Source: an uncultured Bacteroidota bacterium
GTDB taxonomy: Bacteria > Bacteroidota > Bacteroidia > Bacteroidales > P3
NCBI GenBank assembly: GCA_902790215.1
Contig: CADAQX010000001.1
Location: 124,001-188,000 of the forward strand
DNA length: 64,000 bases
Reading direction: 5' to 3'
The notes under the pieces are model-generated. The model did not search any database. It was not told the DNA's origin and was given only the letters and a program-made list of their open reading frames with translations. Below, piece after piece: positions 49,565 through 58,626 of the stretch. Made by a program: the position numbers and the translations under genes. The stretch's first letter is position 1, and each line of letters starts with the position of its first letter.

Positions 49565-50878
49565 CTACGCCACCGTTGTGTCACTGCGGTCACGGCCTGT
49601 CCTGCCTTTGGCATAACGGCGCGTCATGACTATGCTGGCCGCATAAACAGCGCAGCGAGTGACGGAGAAGAGTATGAGAAGTGCCTCCATGCTGTCGAAC
49701 AACAGTCCGCCCAGCCACACGGAGAGGAACGTGGTGACTGCATACGCAAGCTGCCAATAGAAGAACTGTCGCAGCTTTCCGGCCACAATAAAAAGACCGC
49801 TCAACGACGTGGATACGAACATGAGCACCATGGCCGGGGCAAGAATCTGCGCATAGCGTCCCGCCACAAACCACTGCTGACCGAGGAAAAGAGCCATCAA
49901 CTGCGGCAGAAACCACTCGAAAAGGAGGAACGCCCCAATGCCGACGGCGAGAAGGATCTTCATCACCTTGTTGAAACTGGCCAGACAGGTGCCGCCGGAC
50001 ATATACTCCTCGTTGGCCCGCTGGCGATAGACATCGCGCACTGCGGAGCCGACAACATTGATGGGGATGGCAAAGAGGGTGAGCGCCATAGAGAAATAGC
50101 CCACCTCTGCCTTGTTGAAGAAATGCGCGATATAGAGTACCGGCAAGGCCTGACCGATGGTGTTGAGCAACTGTCCCGGCATGGTGTAGAGAGGGAACTC
50201 CGAGAAACGCACGGCACAGCGTTTCAGTCCGGACAGGCGTACCTGGGCGAAGGTGCTTCCGTCGCGAAGCCATGCCCTTATACTGCATCCCACTGCCGAG
50301 ATGCCACGCCCTATCAAATCGCCCACCACCAAGCCCTGCGAGCTGAGGCGCACAAAACCAAAGAACAATTTGCCCAGCGTAATGGCTCCGGCGTTGACTA
50401 TTTTGTTTACCGAAAGTGCCTTGAAATATTTCTCACGCACACACCACTCGTTGTAAACGTTATAAACGATGATGAAGAATGCCGCCAGCGGGCAAACAAA
50501 AAGCCAGCGGGCAAGTTCCTGCTCCTGAAACCAGGCAACAAGGCTGTCGGCCAACACAAAACGCAACACAATCCAGCTTAGCGCCATGGACACAAGACCC
50601 AGCACGACCGAGAGCACGGCGAGGTGAGCGGCCTCGCGCTTGTCTGAAGCCACAAGGATACCGTTCTCGTATTTGCCAGACCCAAGCACCGAAAGCACTG
50701 TGGTGATGGAACTGACAGCCGCCAGCAAACCAAATTCCTCGGCCGTGAAAATGCGCCCCAGAACGGGATAGAAGAGCAACGGCAACACCTGCGCTACCGC
50801 CACCCCACCCGAAAGGGTGAGGCTGTTCTTTGCAAAGGAACTACCCTTGAACCGTTTGATATATTCCGAAAGCGACAT
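49565..50878 (-). CDS. Oligosaccharide flippase (Wzx-like)
   Basis: 437 aa from the ATG at 50878 (MSLSEYIKRFKGSSFAKNSL). About 12 TM helices in MATE/MOP style, with the family start SSFAKNSLTLSGGVAVAQVL, LFYPVLGRIFTAEEFGLLAA and GSGKYENGILVA. It flips undecaprenyl-linked oligosaccharide units across the inner membrane. The Wzy-like gene lies 13 bp upstream and the Wzz-like gene before that, so the set is one operon for surface-polysaccharide assembly. No glycosyltransferases are in this operon within the window. Confidence 0.88.
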   Translation of the reverse strand: MSLSEYIKRFKGSSFAKNSLTLSGGVAVAQVLPLLFYPVLGRIFTAEEFGLLAAVSSITTVLSVLGSGKYENGILVASDKREAAHLAVLSVVLGLVSMALSWIVLRFVLADSLVAWFQEQELARWLFVCPLAAFFIIVYNVYNEWCVREKYFKALSVNKIVNAGAITLGKLFFGFVRLSSQGLVVGDLIGRGISAVGCSIRAWLRDGSTFAQVRLSGLKRCAVRFSEFPLYTMPGQLLNTIGQALPVLYIAHFFNKAEVGYFSMALTLFAIPINVVGSAVRDVYRQRANEEYMSGGTCLASFNKVMKILLAVGIGAFLLFEWFLPQLMALFLGQQWFVAGRYAQILAPAMVLMFVSTSLSGLFIVAGKLRQFFYWQLAYAVTTFLSVWLGGLLFDSMEALLILFSVTRCAVYAASIVMTRRYAKGRTGRDRSDTTVA

Positions 50879-50891
50879 CACTGCATTGTTA

Positions 50892-52223
50892 TCATGGTTG
50901 GTTACTGGAGGTCGGCACAACACTGCCGCGCCCCGTTTCGGCAGGCACAAGGAAGAAAAACGCCACAATCAGGAGCAGACCGCCGTGGGTGAGGAGTGTG
51001 GTGAACAGGGCTCCGTTGAGGAAAGTGAGCATCAGCACGGCGACCAGTCCTATGTAGCGGCTGTCGTAGTCGGTGGAATCGACAAAACGGACAAGCAACG
51101 CTGCCGTGGCCGTGAAGAGGAGCGCACCCACATGCCCGAAGTTCATAAAGCCGTCGCCCGTCACACCGGTGTTGCAACTGGTGGTGGTACGATTGTACAT
51201 CATCTGGCCAATAAGGTGCGACGGGTCAAGTTGGTAGGGATAGTCGAACAAGCCCGAAAGGAAACTGTGGGACAAATAAACGGGATTCTGCTCGAAAAAG
51301 GTGAAATAATTTTCCTGCACAATTGCCGGGATGAAGAAAAGACGTCGCACGACAATGGATTCCGGCATCACGGCATGGGTGGCAAGACGCAGAGCCACCG
51401 CCAAGCCACAGAGGAGCAAAAGGCCGTAGAGCAACAATCCCGCCTTGGCGAAGTTGTTGCGAAACACAAAGCATACCGCCACCAAGCCAAGGGAGAAGAG
51501 GATGCTTTTCTGGGGGGTGACAAAGAAGAGGTACAGCGTCATGGCCAAGGCCAAAACCACCAGCCACCACCGACGGCGCAAGCAACAGAGTCCGTACACA
51601 AGCATGAGCGGGAGCATCACGTTGGTCAACAATCCTCTCAGATAGCCCGTGGCCATGGTACCCCTGGCGCTTGCAGCGGCGCGAGCCTGGTAGATGTCCT
51701 GCCCAAGGGTGAACCGGTGCAGGTTGAACGAAAGGCCGTAGGCGTTCACAAAGGGGATGAGCGCCAGCAATGCCAGCAAGGGCAGCATCCACCAGAGCCA
51801 GCTTGCGGGAAGTCGAGGGGTGCGGGCCTGCGGCAGCCAAAGCAGCGGCGTAGTGACAAGAAACAGCAGAAGAAGCGAATACAAAGCCCCATAGGGCTGC
51901 GCTTTGCCTATCTGGAAAAGGACTATCTGAGGCAGACAGAAAATCATTGCAACCACGACACCCACAGTGTAGAGCCTGCCTTTGTCGCTGGGAACGGCAG
52001 CCAGCATGGCCACTGCAGCGGCCAGCATAAGCAGTCCCGAGAGGAAGGCCACGGGGCTAAAACGGTAGTCGAACCCCATCAGGGAGAAGTAGTTGCCGTA
52101 AACAAACCCGTAATATTCAACCAAAAGAAGGAGATAGAGCAGTATCAGCGCAACGGCATGTCCTCGGCGGTTGCCGAGCAGAAGGGGAATCCCGGTATGT
52201 GCCATCCGTTTGCCGTTGTTCAT
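50892..52223 (-). CDS. Polysaccharide polymerase-like membrane protein (Wzy-like)
   Basis: 443 aa with about 12 hydrophobic helices and one larger external loop (LVRRLFFIPAIVQENYFTFF, then QNPVYLSHSFLSG and TGVTGDGFMNFGHVGALLF). The loop after RRLFFIPA, with a WxxxF-like region and NTG-x-x-x-D-GF-x-N-x-G, is like oligosaccharide repeat-unit polymerases. Such proteins are highly divergent, so the call rests on topology, that loop and its neighbours. Its start overlaps the Wzz-like stop by 4 nt (ATGA). Confidence 0.8.
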   Translation of the reverse strand: MNNGKRMAHTGIPLLLGNRRGHAVALILLYLLLLVEYYGFVYGNYFSLMGFDYRFSPVAFLSGLLMLAAAVAMLAAVPSDKGRLYTVGVVVAMIFCLPQIVLFQIGKAQPYGALYSLLLLFLVTTPLLWLPQARTPRLPASWLWWMLPLLALLALIPFVNAYGLSFNLHRFTLGQDIYQARAAASARGTMATGYLRGLLTNVMLPLMLVYGLCCLRRRWWLVVLALAMTLYLFFVTPQKSILFSLGLVAVCFVFRNNFAKAGLLLYGLLLLCGLAVALRLATHAVMPESIVVRRLFFIPAIVQENYFTFFEQNPVYLSHSFLSGLFDYPYQLDPSHLIGQMMYNRTTTSCNTGVTGDGFMNFGHVGALLFTATAALLVRFVDSTDYDSRYIGLVAVLMLTFLNGALFTTLLTHGGLLLIVAFFFLVPAETGRGSVVPTSSNQP

Positions 52224-52867
52224 GACTTATCTCTGTTTACTGCGCCTTGCGCCACACGGACATACCACCCTATGGCGCAGCAGAGCAGCAGCGTGGCAAC
52301 GATTGAGAGCAGGATGACCAAGAGTCTTGGCGCGGTGCGGTGGGCGACGCCCGCCTCGGCGGGATTAAGCACCTCGATGTATTTGACGCCTCCGGCGGCA
52401 TCGGCAAGGAGTATAGCGCGCCGGTCGGCAAACGCTTTGACCAAAGCCTGTATGCTGTCGGACTGCGGCAGGAGCAGCAGCGAGTCGATCTGGCGGGAAT
52501 ATTCCCGGGCTTTCATCCCACAGGCCTTGTCGGCATAGCGGCAGACGGTGTCGCAGAAAAGGGTGAAAAGCGTGCGGGCAGTGGTTTCTGCCTCTCTGGC
52601 ATCGGCACTGCGGACACGCAACGTTATCTTCTCCGTTCCGTCACACCCCGTTTCCACCTCGCCGCTGAAGGCCGTGGAGAGGCTGTCGAGCCAGCCGCAC
52701 AAAGCCCTGCCGTCCACCAATTCCAAGCCGTTCAGCACCGCTTCGGGCTGGTCGATGTTCTTGCGGTAGTCGCGTATACGCATTTCATAGCGTGCCTCAT
52801 GGCAGGGAACCCAGGGCAACTCGGCGGTGGATAGCAACGCCACCACTGCCATAACGGCACACGCCAC
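52220..52867 (-). CDS. Wzz-like chain-length determinant
   Basis: 215 aa from a GTG at 52867; in-frame protein-like sequence (NTNAIKRLHNSTIKTIV) extends upstream without a standard start, so the real N-terminus may be longer. An N-terminal TM (VACAVMAVVALLS), a 150-residue periplasmic part with helices and strands (YEMRIRDYRKNIDQPEAVLN, ITLRVRSADAREAETTARTL), a proline-containing turn (EVLNPAEAGVAHRTAPR) and a C-terminal TM (LLVILLSIVATLLLCCAIGW). The N-TM, P-rich turn, C-TM layout is that of Wzz proteins, though it is short. It is coupled to the Wzy-like gene. Confidence 0.75.
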   Translation of the reverse strand: MACAVMAVVALLSTAELPWVPCHEARYEMRIRDYRKNIDQPEAVLNGLELVDGRALCGWLDSLSTAFSGEVETGCDGTEKITLRVRSADAREAETTARTLFTLFCDTVCRYADKACGMKAREYSRQIDSLLLLPQSDSIQALVKAFADRRAILLADAAGGVKYIEVLNPAEAGVAHRTAPRLLVILLSIVATLLLCCAIGWYVRVAQGAVNRDKS

Positions 52868-52941
52868 TATGGTTTTGATTGTGCTATTGTGCAGACGTTT
52901 GATTGCGTTAGTATTACTTACACCTTAATGCACCAACGCCC

Positions 52942-53169
52942 TTAAATCTCCTCGGGGACACAGGTCTTGTTCATGATGTCGCCGGTCGAGTCATGTGCTG
53001 CCCATTCTGCGTTGAGTTCGGAGCAGTTCGAGTGGCTGCCCAGCGGCTCAAGCCCCACGGCGGGAGTTTCGTTGATGCGGAAAGTGGTGCATTTGCAACG
53101 TTTTTCCTTGCAGCCGACAAGGCCGGCAATGAAGAGCAGCATGGCTGCAACAACAAGTATCTTTTTCAT
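52942..53169 (-). CDS. Small Cys-containing lipoprotein
   Basis: 75 aa. Lipoprotein signal MKKILVVAAMLLFIAGLVGC with a good lipobox (LVGC). The mature 56 residues contain four more Cys (KRCKCTTF, SNCSEL, NKTCVPEE), enough for two disulfides. No family recognised. It lies between lpxA and the Wzz-like gene, which makes envelope location likely but does not show a role. Confidence 0.7.
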   Translation of the reverse strand: MKKILVVAAMLLFIAGLVGCKEKRCKCTTFRINETPAVGLEPLGSHSNCSELNAEWAAHDSTGDIMNKTCVPEEI

Positions 53170-53209
53170 ATTTCGGTATATTAATATATTACGATGTATT
53201 TCTGTGCTG

Positions 53210-53992
53210 TTACCGTTTCATGAACGTGTAGCCCTTCATGAGGCCGGTGTTGGCGCTGCCGATAAAGCTGAGCACCTGCTTGCCCTCGTCGGTGTGGCCG
53301 TAGCGCTCCTTGATTTCCTCCACGGCATGGCTGATGGTGTAGCCTTTCTGGAAGACAAAGCGGTAGATGTCGGTGATATTGTTGATGGTTTCGCGGCTGA
53401 AGCCCCTGCGCTGCAGGCCGAGCGAGTTGACTCCGGCATAGGAAATGGGGTAGCGTGCCGCCTTGACAAAGGGCGGGATATCCTTGTCGACAAGCGAGCC
53501 CCCGGCGGTGATGACGTGCGAGCCTATATGGATAAACTGCAGGCAGGCTGTCTTGCCGCCCAGGATGACGTAGTCGCCCAGCACGATATGACCGGCCAGG
53601 GTGGCGTTGTTGGCCAGGATGCAGTTGCTGCCCACTATGCAGTCGTGCGCCACATGGACGTAGGCCATGAGCAGGTTGTTGCTGCCGATTACCGTGCGGC
53701 CCGAGGCCGAGGTGCCGCGGTTGATGGTGCAGCACTCGCGGATGACGTTGTTGTCGCCAATCTCGCAGGTGGTGTACTCTCCGGCAAACTTCAGGTCCTG
53801 CGGCACTGCCGAGATAACCGAGCCGGGGAAGATGTGGCAGTTCTTGCCGATGCGTGCACCGGGATAGATAACCACGTTGGGTTCGATGACCGTGTTGTCG
53901 CCGATGACCACATCGTCGCAGATGGTGGTGAAATTGCCTACCGTGACGTTGCTGCCGAGGCGTGCGTTGGGGTGTATGTCGTTCAATTGCAT
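53210..53992 (-). CDS. lpxA: UDP-N-acetylglucosamine acyltransferase LpxA
   Basis: 260 aa, the family length. Left-handed beta-helix hexapeptide repeats start at once (NDIHPNARLGSNVTVGNFTT). NVVIYPGARIGKNCHIFPGS, AYVHVAHDCIVGSNCILANN (catalytic His in H-V-A-H-D) and NSLGLQRRGFSRETINNI all match LpxA. It starts lipid A synthesis by O-acylating UDP-GlcNAc. It is 27 bp downstream of lpxC in one transcript. Confidence 0.98.
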   Translation of the reverse strand: MQLNDIHPNARLGSNVTVGNFTTICDDVVIGDNTVIEPNVVIYPGARIGKNCHIFPGSVISAVPQDLKFAGEYTTCEIGDNNVIRECCTINRGTSASGRTVIGSNNLLMAYVHVAHDCIVGSNCILANNATLAGHIVLGDYVILGGKTACLQFIHIGSHVITAGGSLVDKDIPPFVKAARYPISYAGVNSLGLQRRGFSRETINNITDIYRFVFQKGYTISHAVEEIKERYGHTDEGKQVLSFIGSANTGLMKGYTFMKR

Positions 53993-54019
53993 TTTCTTGT
54001 GGATATAAATTATAAGGTG

Positions 54020-54940
54020 TTACGACCTGTTTGATTCTATGTACTCTATAAGGTATTTCGAAAAAGCGGCATTGGCTTTGTGGCCGGGTTTGAAGACGGA
54101 GAAGTGTCCGTTGAGGGGCATGCCCACCAGGCGCACATCGCCGATAAAGTCGAGCAGCTTGTGCCGCGCGGGCTCGTTGGGATAATAGGGGTCGGTGGTG
54201 TTGAGCACCCCGTCGTGCACCCTGAACTGCGAAGCGTCTTTGTGGAAAGTGCGCTCCAGCCGGCGCAACTGCCGCGAGCCGAGCTCCTTGTTCACATACA
54301 CCAGGGCGTTGTCGAGACTGCCTCCCTTGATGAGGTTGAGGTGCAGCAGCGGCTCTATTTCGTGCAGGAAAACAAAGGTGCGGCACGGGGCAATGCCCGA
54401 GGCATACTGGTCGAGATTGTCCAGGTGTGCCGACTGCCGGCCGATGACGCTGTCGGGGAAATCTATCACACAGTTGACCGAGAAGCATTCGCCCGGCTCC
54501 ACATCGTAGAGCGAGCCCGTGGGCTTGTACTCGAAATGTAGTTTCTCCTTGAAGGAATACACCTTGCGCTCGGCATCCTGCTGGCATACCCCCACACGCG
54601 TAAGCTGCATCATCCACGGGCGGGCAGAGCCGTCCAGGATGGGCACCTCGCCGCCGTCCAGCTCTATCAGGGCATTGTCAATCTGGCAGCCGTGCAACGC
54701 CGACATCAGGTGTTCGATGGTTGCCACACTGTGGCGTCCGCTCCCGATAGTGGTGCCACGGCTTGTCTCGCTGACATTGGTTGCCAGGGCTGGCTCGGTG
54801 ACAATATTGAAGCGGTCGGTACGCCTGAAGGCAATGCCGAAATCGGGCGGTGCCGGACGCACCGTCACCGTCACCGTACGGCCTGTGTGCAGCCCCATGC
54901 CCGTCATGCGGAACTCCTTGCCTATCGTAGTCTGCTTCAT
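54020..54940 (-). CDS. lpxC: UDP-3-O-acyl-N-acetylglucosamine deacetylase LpxC, unfused
   Basis: 306 aa from the ATG at 54940; the frame runs 56 codons further up but only the ATG at 54940 gives a normal N-terminus (MKQTTIGKEFRMTGMGLHTG). Zinc and catalytic motifs: HSVATIEHLMSALHGCQIDN (first His), PARHKLLDFIGDVRLVG (second His, Asp) and NGHFSVFKPGHKANAAF (general acid His). It performs the committed step of lipid A synthesis. In most Bacteroidota LpxC continues into a FabZ dehydratase domain of about 150 residues; here it stops right after SKYLIEYIESNRS and lpxA begins 27 bp later. The start overlaps the LysM gene stop by 4 nt. Confidence 0.96.
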   Translation of the reverse strand: MKQTTIGKEFRMTGMGLHTGRTVTVTVRPAPPDFGIAFRRTDRFNIVTEPALATNVSETSRGTTIGSGRHSVATIEHLMSALHGCQIDNALIELDGGEVPILDGSARPWMMQLTRVGVCQQDAERKVYSFKEKLHFEYKPTGSLYDVEPGECFSVNCVIDFPDSVIGRQSAHLDNLDQYASGIAPCRTFVFLHEIEPLLHLNLIKGGSLDNALVYVNKELGSRQLRRLERTFHKDASQFRVHDGVLNTTDPYYPNEPARHKLLDFIGDVRLVGMPLNGHFSVFKPGHKANAAFSKYLIEYIESNRS

Positions 54941-56496
54941 GGTATCGGTTGGAATTGGAAATCCGTCATGCGGTACAGCAAGGCGTTCTGGTTCTCGAAG
55001 CCATAGTCCTGACGGTCGTGCGCGAACGACAGCGGATAGATAACCCCTTCGGGTGCAGGAATCACCGGCGACGTGAAGAAAGCCGTGCCCTTCTGCTGCA
55101 GACCCCACACAAAGTAGAGGATAATATCGTTGGCCATGCCGGCATAGGTGCTGGTAGGCTCGGTTTTATATCGGTCGCGGAAAGTCTCGACAAAGTCCTT
55201 GTGGCTGGGAGTGGTCATGTGCCAGTCGCCATAGAACGTGTGGTAGTTCACACTCTGCAGCTGCGAGAAATCAACGTCGCTGTACTGCGCCGACCAGTCG
55301 TCGAAAGTGAACAGATAGGGCGTTCTCGACTTGATGGACGACAGCTTGTTGAGGAGCTGCGACACATAGATGCGGTTCTTCGACTTGTCCTGGTCATAGA
55401 CACTCACAACAACCGACTGGGGAGTGTTCTTCAGCATAGAGGTGAATTTGGCCGACTGCGCCCAGTCCACCAGCGTGTACTCCATGCCCTGAATCCTGTC
55501 CATCTCGGCCGTGAGGGCATTGATGCTCCGCTTCTCGGCCTTGGCGCCCGAATGCACCACATACACGTGTGCCGAAGGCAGCGTGCGGCGTATGGCCAGC
55601 ACCGTCTGCCGGGCGCGCGCCTCGCACGAAGGGAGGCACTTGAACACATACGGGTTGTCCTTCACAATCTCCTGCCGGTCCGACACGGGATTGACAATAA
55701 ACAGCTGCGCTTCGCGTGCCAAGGCTGCGGCCTTCTCGAAAGGCTGCCTCGTGAGCAAGGCAATCAACAGGTCCGACTGCGCCACATTGTGGCTCACAAA
55801 CGCCCTCTCCACCGCCTCGGCAGTGGGCTCCTCCACATCCACCACATTCAGCACCACATTGCAGCCCATCCGCTCCAGCCTCTCCAACCCGATAAGCAGA
55901 CCCTCGTAAAACTGGATAAACTCCAGGCTCTTATAAGTAATCTTGCCGCGCTGCTCCACATCGAACTTCGAGGTGGAAATCTTGTCCATCTGGCTGAGGC
56001 ACAACGGCATCATCAGCGACACCACGATACTCTGCGGGTTCACCCTCTGCCTCACGGCTGCCGACGGGCCCTGCGGGGCTGCGGGCTCCGCGCTCCTGCC
56101 GGCACCCGCCTCCTGGCCGCTCGTTGCGGGCTTGGCCTCGGCGGCTGTGCCTGGGGCGGTGGCGGCCGGCGTTGCCGTCTCAGCCTGTCCCGTGGCGGGA
56201 GGCGCCACACTGCCGTCGGGCAGCTTCTGCCCTTTGCAGGGCAGCCACACCGTGTCCCCAACCTGCAGGAAATGGATATCCTTCTTCGTGATAGCCTCCA
56301 CCTCCTTCAGACCGTAGGCACGCGAGATGGCATACACCGTCTGCCCCTGCTCCACGACATGGACAAAATAGCGCTTGCCATTCACCACCTGGGTCCTGTG
56401 CGAGACCTTCACGGCCACGCCGCCCTTCATCTGCGCCATTGCCGTCGTCCCCGCCACCATGAGCAGTATCATATATAGGACAATCCTTTTCTTCAT
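54937..56496 (-). CDS. LysM-domain protein with periplasmic-binding-like C-half
   Basis: 519 aa from the ATG at 56496 (signal peptide RIVLYMILLMVAGTTAMAQ). Residues 40-90 hold a LysM domain (RYFVHVVEQGQTVYAISRAY, LQVGDTVWLPCKGQ), which binds peptidoglycan. An Ala/Pro/Thr-rich linker (100-160) follows, then a Rossmann-type half with LMMPLCLSQMDKISTSKFDV, LEFIQFYEGLLIGLERLERM and NVVLNVVDVEEPTAEA, similar to ABC-transporter-type ligand-binding proteins. This combination is common in Bacteroidota; the ligand is unknown. It overlaps lpxC by 4 nt and is the probable first gene of the lpx transcript. Confidence 0.85.
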   Translation of the reverse strand: MKKRIVLYMILLMVAGTTAMAQMKGGVAVKVSHRTQVVNGKRYFVHVVEQGQTVYAISRAYGLKEVEAITKKDIHFLQVGDTVWLPCKGQKLPDGSVAPPATGQAETATPAATAPGTAAEAKPATSGQEAGAGRSAEPAAPQGPSAAVRQRVNPQSIVVSLMMPLCLSQMDKISTSKFDVEQRGKITYKSLEFIQFYEGLLIGLERLERMGCNVVLNVVDVEEPTAEAVERAFVSHNVAQSDLLIALLTRQPFEKAAALAREAQLFIVNPVSDRQEIVKDNPYVFKCLPSCEARARQTVLAIRRTLPSAHVYVVHSGAKAEKRSINALTAEMDRIQGMEYTLVDWAQSAKFTSMLKNTPQSVVVSVYDQDKSKNRIYVSQLLNKLSSIKSRTPYLFTFDDWSAQYSDVDFSQLQSVNYHTFYGDWHMTTPSHKDFVETFRDRYKTEPTSTYAGMANDIILYFVWGLQQKGTAFFTSPVIPAPEGVIYPLSFAHDRQDYGFENQNALLYRMTDFQFQPIP

Positions 56497-56532
56497 AGTT
56501 AATCTTAACCTTTTATCGTTATTCGTAGATAT

Positions 56533-56580
56533 GTTGTGCGGCAGCAACTTTCAATTTTCACTTTTCAATTTTCACTTTTC
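56533..56580. repeat. Half copy of the heptamer element
   Basis: GTGCGGCAGCAACTTTCAAT and further TTTTCACTTTTCAA units, the same right half as in 22405-22430 and the inverted copy at 58264-58345. It lies in the 85-bp gap before the guaA stop. Confidence 0.75.
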
Positions 56581-56581
56581 C

Positions 56582-58108
56582 TCATTCCCATTCAATAGTT
56601 GCCGGGGGCTTCGAGCTGATGTCGTACACCACGCGGTTCACACCCTTCACCCGGTTGATGATGTCGTTCGACACCTTCGCCAGGAACTCGTAGGGCAGAT
56701 GGCACCAGTCCGCCGTCATGCCGTCCACGCTCTCCACGGCGCGCAAGGCCACGACGCTCTCATACGTGCGCTCGTCGCCCATCACGCCCACACTCTGCAC
56801 CGGCAGCAGCATGCAGCCCGCCTGCCACACCTTGTCGTACAAATCCCACTCGCGCAGGCCGCGGACAAAGATGTCGTCCACCTCCTGCAGGATGTGTACC
56901 TTCTCCGGCGTCACATCGCTCAGGATGCGGATGGCCAGCCCCGGACCGGGGAACGGATGGCGTCCAATCAGTTCCTGCTTGATGCCCAGCTGGCGACCCA
57001 CGCGGCGCACCTCGTCCTTGAACAGGCTGCGCAGCGGCTCCACCAGCTGCAGCTTCATATAGTCAGGCAAGCCGCCCACATTGTGGTGGCTCTTGATGGT
57101 CTGCGACGGTCCCTTCACCGAGCTTGACTCGATTACATCGGGATAGATAGTGCCCTGACCCAGCCATTTGGCATCGGTGATGAGCTTCGCCTCCGCGTCA
57201 AACACATCGATAAAGGTCTTGCCTATCGCCTTGCGCTTCTTCTCTGGGTCGGTGACACCGGCCAGCACACTGTAGAAACGCTCCTTGGCATCCACGCCCT
57301 TCACGTTCAACCCCATGTCGCGATACGACTCCAGCACCCCCTCGAACTCATTCTTGCGCAGCAGACCGTTATCCACAAAGATGCAGTGCAGCTGGTGCCC
57401 GATGGCGCGGTTCAGCAGCACGGCGGCCACAGTCGAATCCACGCCGCCGCTCAATCCCAGCACCACCTTGTCGCCGCCCACCTTCTGGCGCAACTCGGCC
57501 ACAGTGGTCTCGATAAACGACTCAGGCGTCCACGACTGGTCGCAGCCGCAGATATCCACCACGAAATTCCTCAGCAGCGTCAGGCCGTCCACCGAGTGGT
57601 GCACCTCCGGGTGGAACTGGATGGCATAGGTCTGCTCCCCCTCAAACTGGTAACCGGCATACCTCACACTGTCCGTCGAGCAAATCACGCGGCAGTTCTC
57701 CGGCAGCCGCTCAATGGTGTCGCCGTGGCTCATCCACACCTGGCTGCCCACCGGCACACCCCTCATCAACGGGCTTTCGCCGTCCACAAACTGCAGATTG
57801 GCGCGGCCGTACTCCCTTGTGGCCGACTGCTGCACACTGCCGCCGCCCCACTTGGCCAGATACTGGGCTCCGTAGCACACCGCCAGCAACGGCAGGCGCC
57901 CTTTGATATCCGTCATGTCCGGCACCGGAGCGTCCGGCGCGTTGCAGCTGTACGGGCTGCCGGAAAAAACCACACCCTTCACATCCCCCGTCAACGCGGG
58001 AATCTTGTTGAACGGATGTATTTCGCAATAAATATTCAGCTCGCGAATCTTGCGGGCAATCAGCTGAGTGTATTGAGAGCCAAAGTCTAAGATAATAATT
58101 GTATCCAT
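56582..58108 (-). CDS. guaA: GMP synthase (glutamine-hydrolysing)
   Basis: 508 aa, normal length. The class I amidotransferase half has [16 protein letters not shown] (Cys) and [10 protein letters not shown] (His/Glu). The ATP-pyrophosphatase half has [20 protein letters not shown] and [11 protein letters not shown]. The dimer end is [20 protein letters not shown], then [11 protein letters not shown]. It makes GMP from XMP and glutamine in the cytosol. It has its own promoter and is not in an operon with the neighbours. Confidence 0.98.
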   Translation of the reverse strand: MDTIIILDFGSQYTQLIARKIRELNIYCEIHPFNKIPALTGDVKGVVFSGSPYSCNAPDAPVPDMTDIKGRLPLLAVCYGAQYLAKWGGGSVQQSATREYGRANLQFVDGESPLMRGVPVGSQVWMSHGDTIERLPENCRVICSTDSVRYAGYQFEGEQTYAIQFHPEVHHSVDGLTLLRNFVVDICGCDQSWTPESFIETTVAELRQKVGGDKVVLGLSGGVDSTVAAVLLNRAIGHQLHCIFVDNGLLRKNEFEGVLESYRDMGLNVKGVDAKERFYSVLAGVTDPEKKRKAIGKTFIDVFDAEAKLITDAKWLGQGTIYPDVIESSSVKGPSQTIKSHHNVGGLPDYMKLQLVEPLRSLFKDEVRRVGRQLGIKQELIGRHPFPGPGLAIRILSDVTPEKVHILQEVDDIFVRGLREWDLYDKVWQAGCMLLPVQSVGVMGDERTYESVVALRAVESVDGMTADWCHLPYEFLAKVSNDIINRVKGVNRVVYDISSKPPATIEWE

Positions 58109-58131
58109 ACTTCACCTAACTTAATAAAAAG

Positions 58132-58164
58132 CAAAGATACAAAAAAAAATCATAATAACGCAAA
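58132..58164 (-). promoter_or_regulatory. Promoter for guaA
   Basis: On the minus strand TTTG (58164-58161), a 21-bp spacer, TATCTTTG (58139-58132), 23 bp before the ATG. Confidence 0.75.
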
Positions 58165-58175
58165 ATAATGTGAAG

Positions 58176-58345
58176 AAGAGAGTGTCCTTTAATTTTGGGA
58201 CACCCTCTTTGATTGCTTGATTGTTTGAAAAATGAAAATGAAATATTGCTTGAATGCTTGACGAATTGAAAATTGAAAGTTGAAAATTGAAAGTTGCTGC
58301 CTCACCCGGATAATTCTCAACTCTCAACTTTCAACTCTCAACTTC
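58176..58345. repeat. Inverted repeat, octamers and heptamer hairpin element (inverted copy)
   Basis: AAGAGAGTGTCC pairs with GGGACACCCTCTT (58176-58187 and 58197-58209). Then come TGATTGCTTGATTG octamers. The heptamer composite (58264-58345) follows, where TTGAAAA/TTGAAAG units are followed by a CTGCCTCACCCGGATAATTC loop and inverted CAACTCT/CAACTTT units; this is the reverse complement of the element in copy B. The whole gap 58109-58995 (887 bp) has no gene. Confidence 0.8.
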
Positions 58346-58382
58346 TTCAAGCAATCAGACAATCAAGCAATACTCTAAACTC

Positions 58383-58626
58383 TCAAGCGTCGTCATTTAT
58401 TCGTTCCTTATTCGATCGTTTTCCCATCGTTTTCCGTTTCACAAAGGGAAAAATGAGGGAAAAATATCGAAAAACGGTGGGATAAAGAACGCCGCAACAC
58501 CGTGCCCGGAAGGCGCACAGAGTAACGTTGGGGACAAATATGCGACACTTTTGGAACGTTGGCGAAAGTAGGTGAAAGGTGGAGTAATCCCTCACAGAAT
58601 AAGAAGTAAATTCCGCGCGAAGCGGC
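58383..58626 (+). repeat. Interspersed intergenic repeat, copy D
   Basis: TCAAGCGTCGTCATTTATTC to GCGCGAAGCGGC, uninterrupted, with GGAAGGCGCACAGAGTAACG at the site where copy B carries the heptamer element. About as long as copy A. Confidence 0.88.

Noticed and set aside
52967-54034. 355-codon plus frame over lpxA
   Set aside because: Shadow of lpxA; the hexapeptide repeats are on the minus strand.
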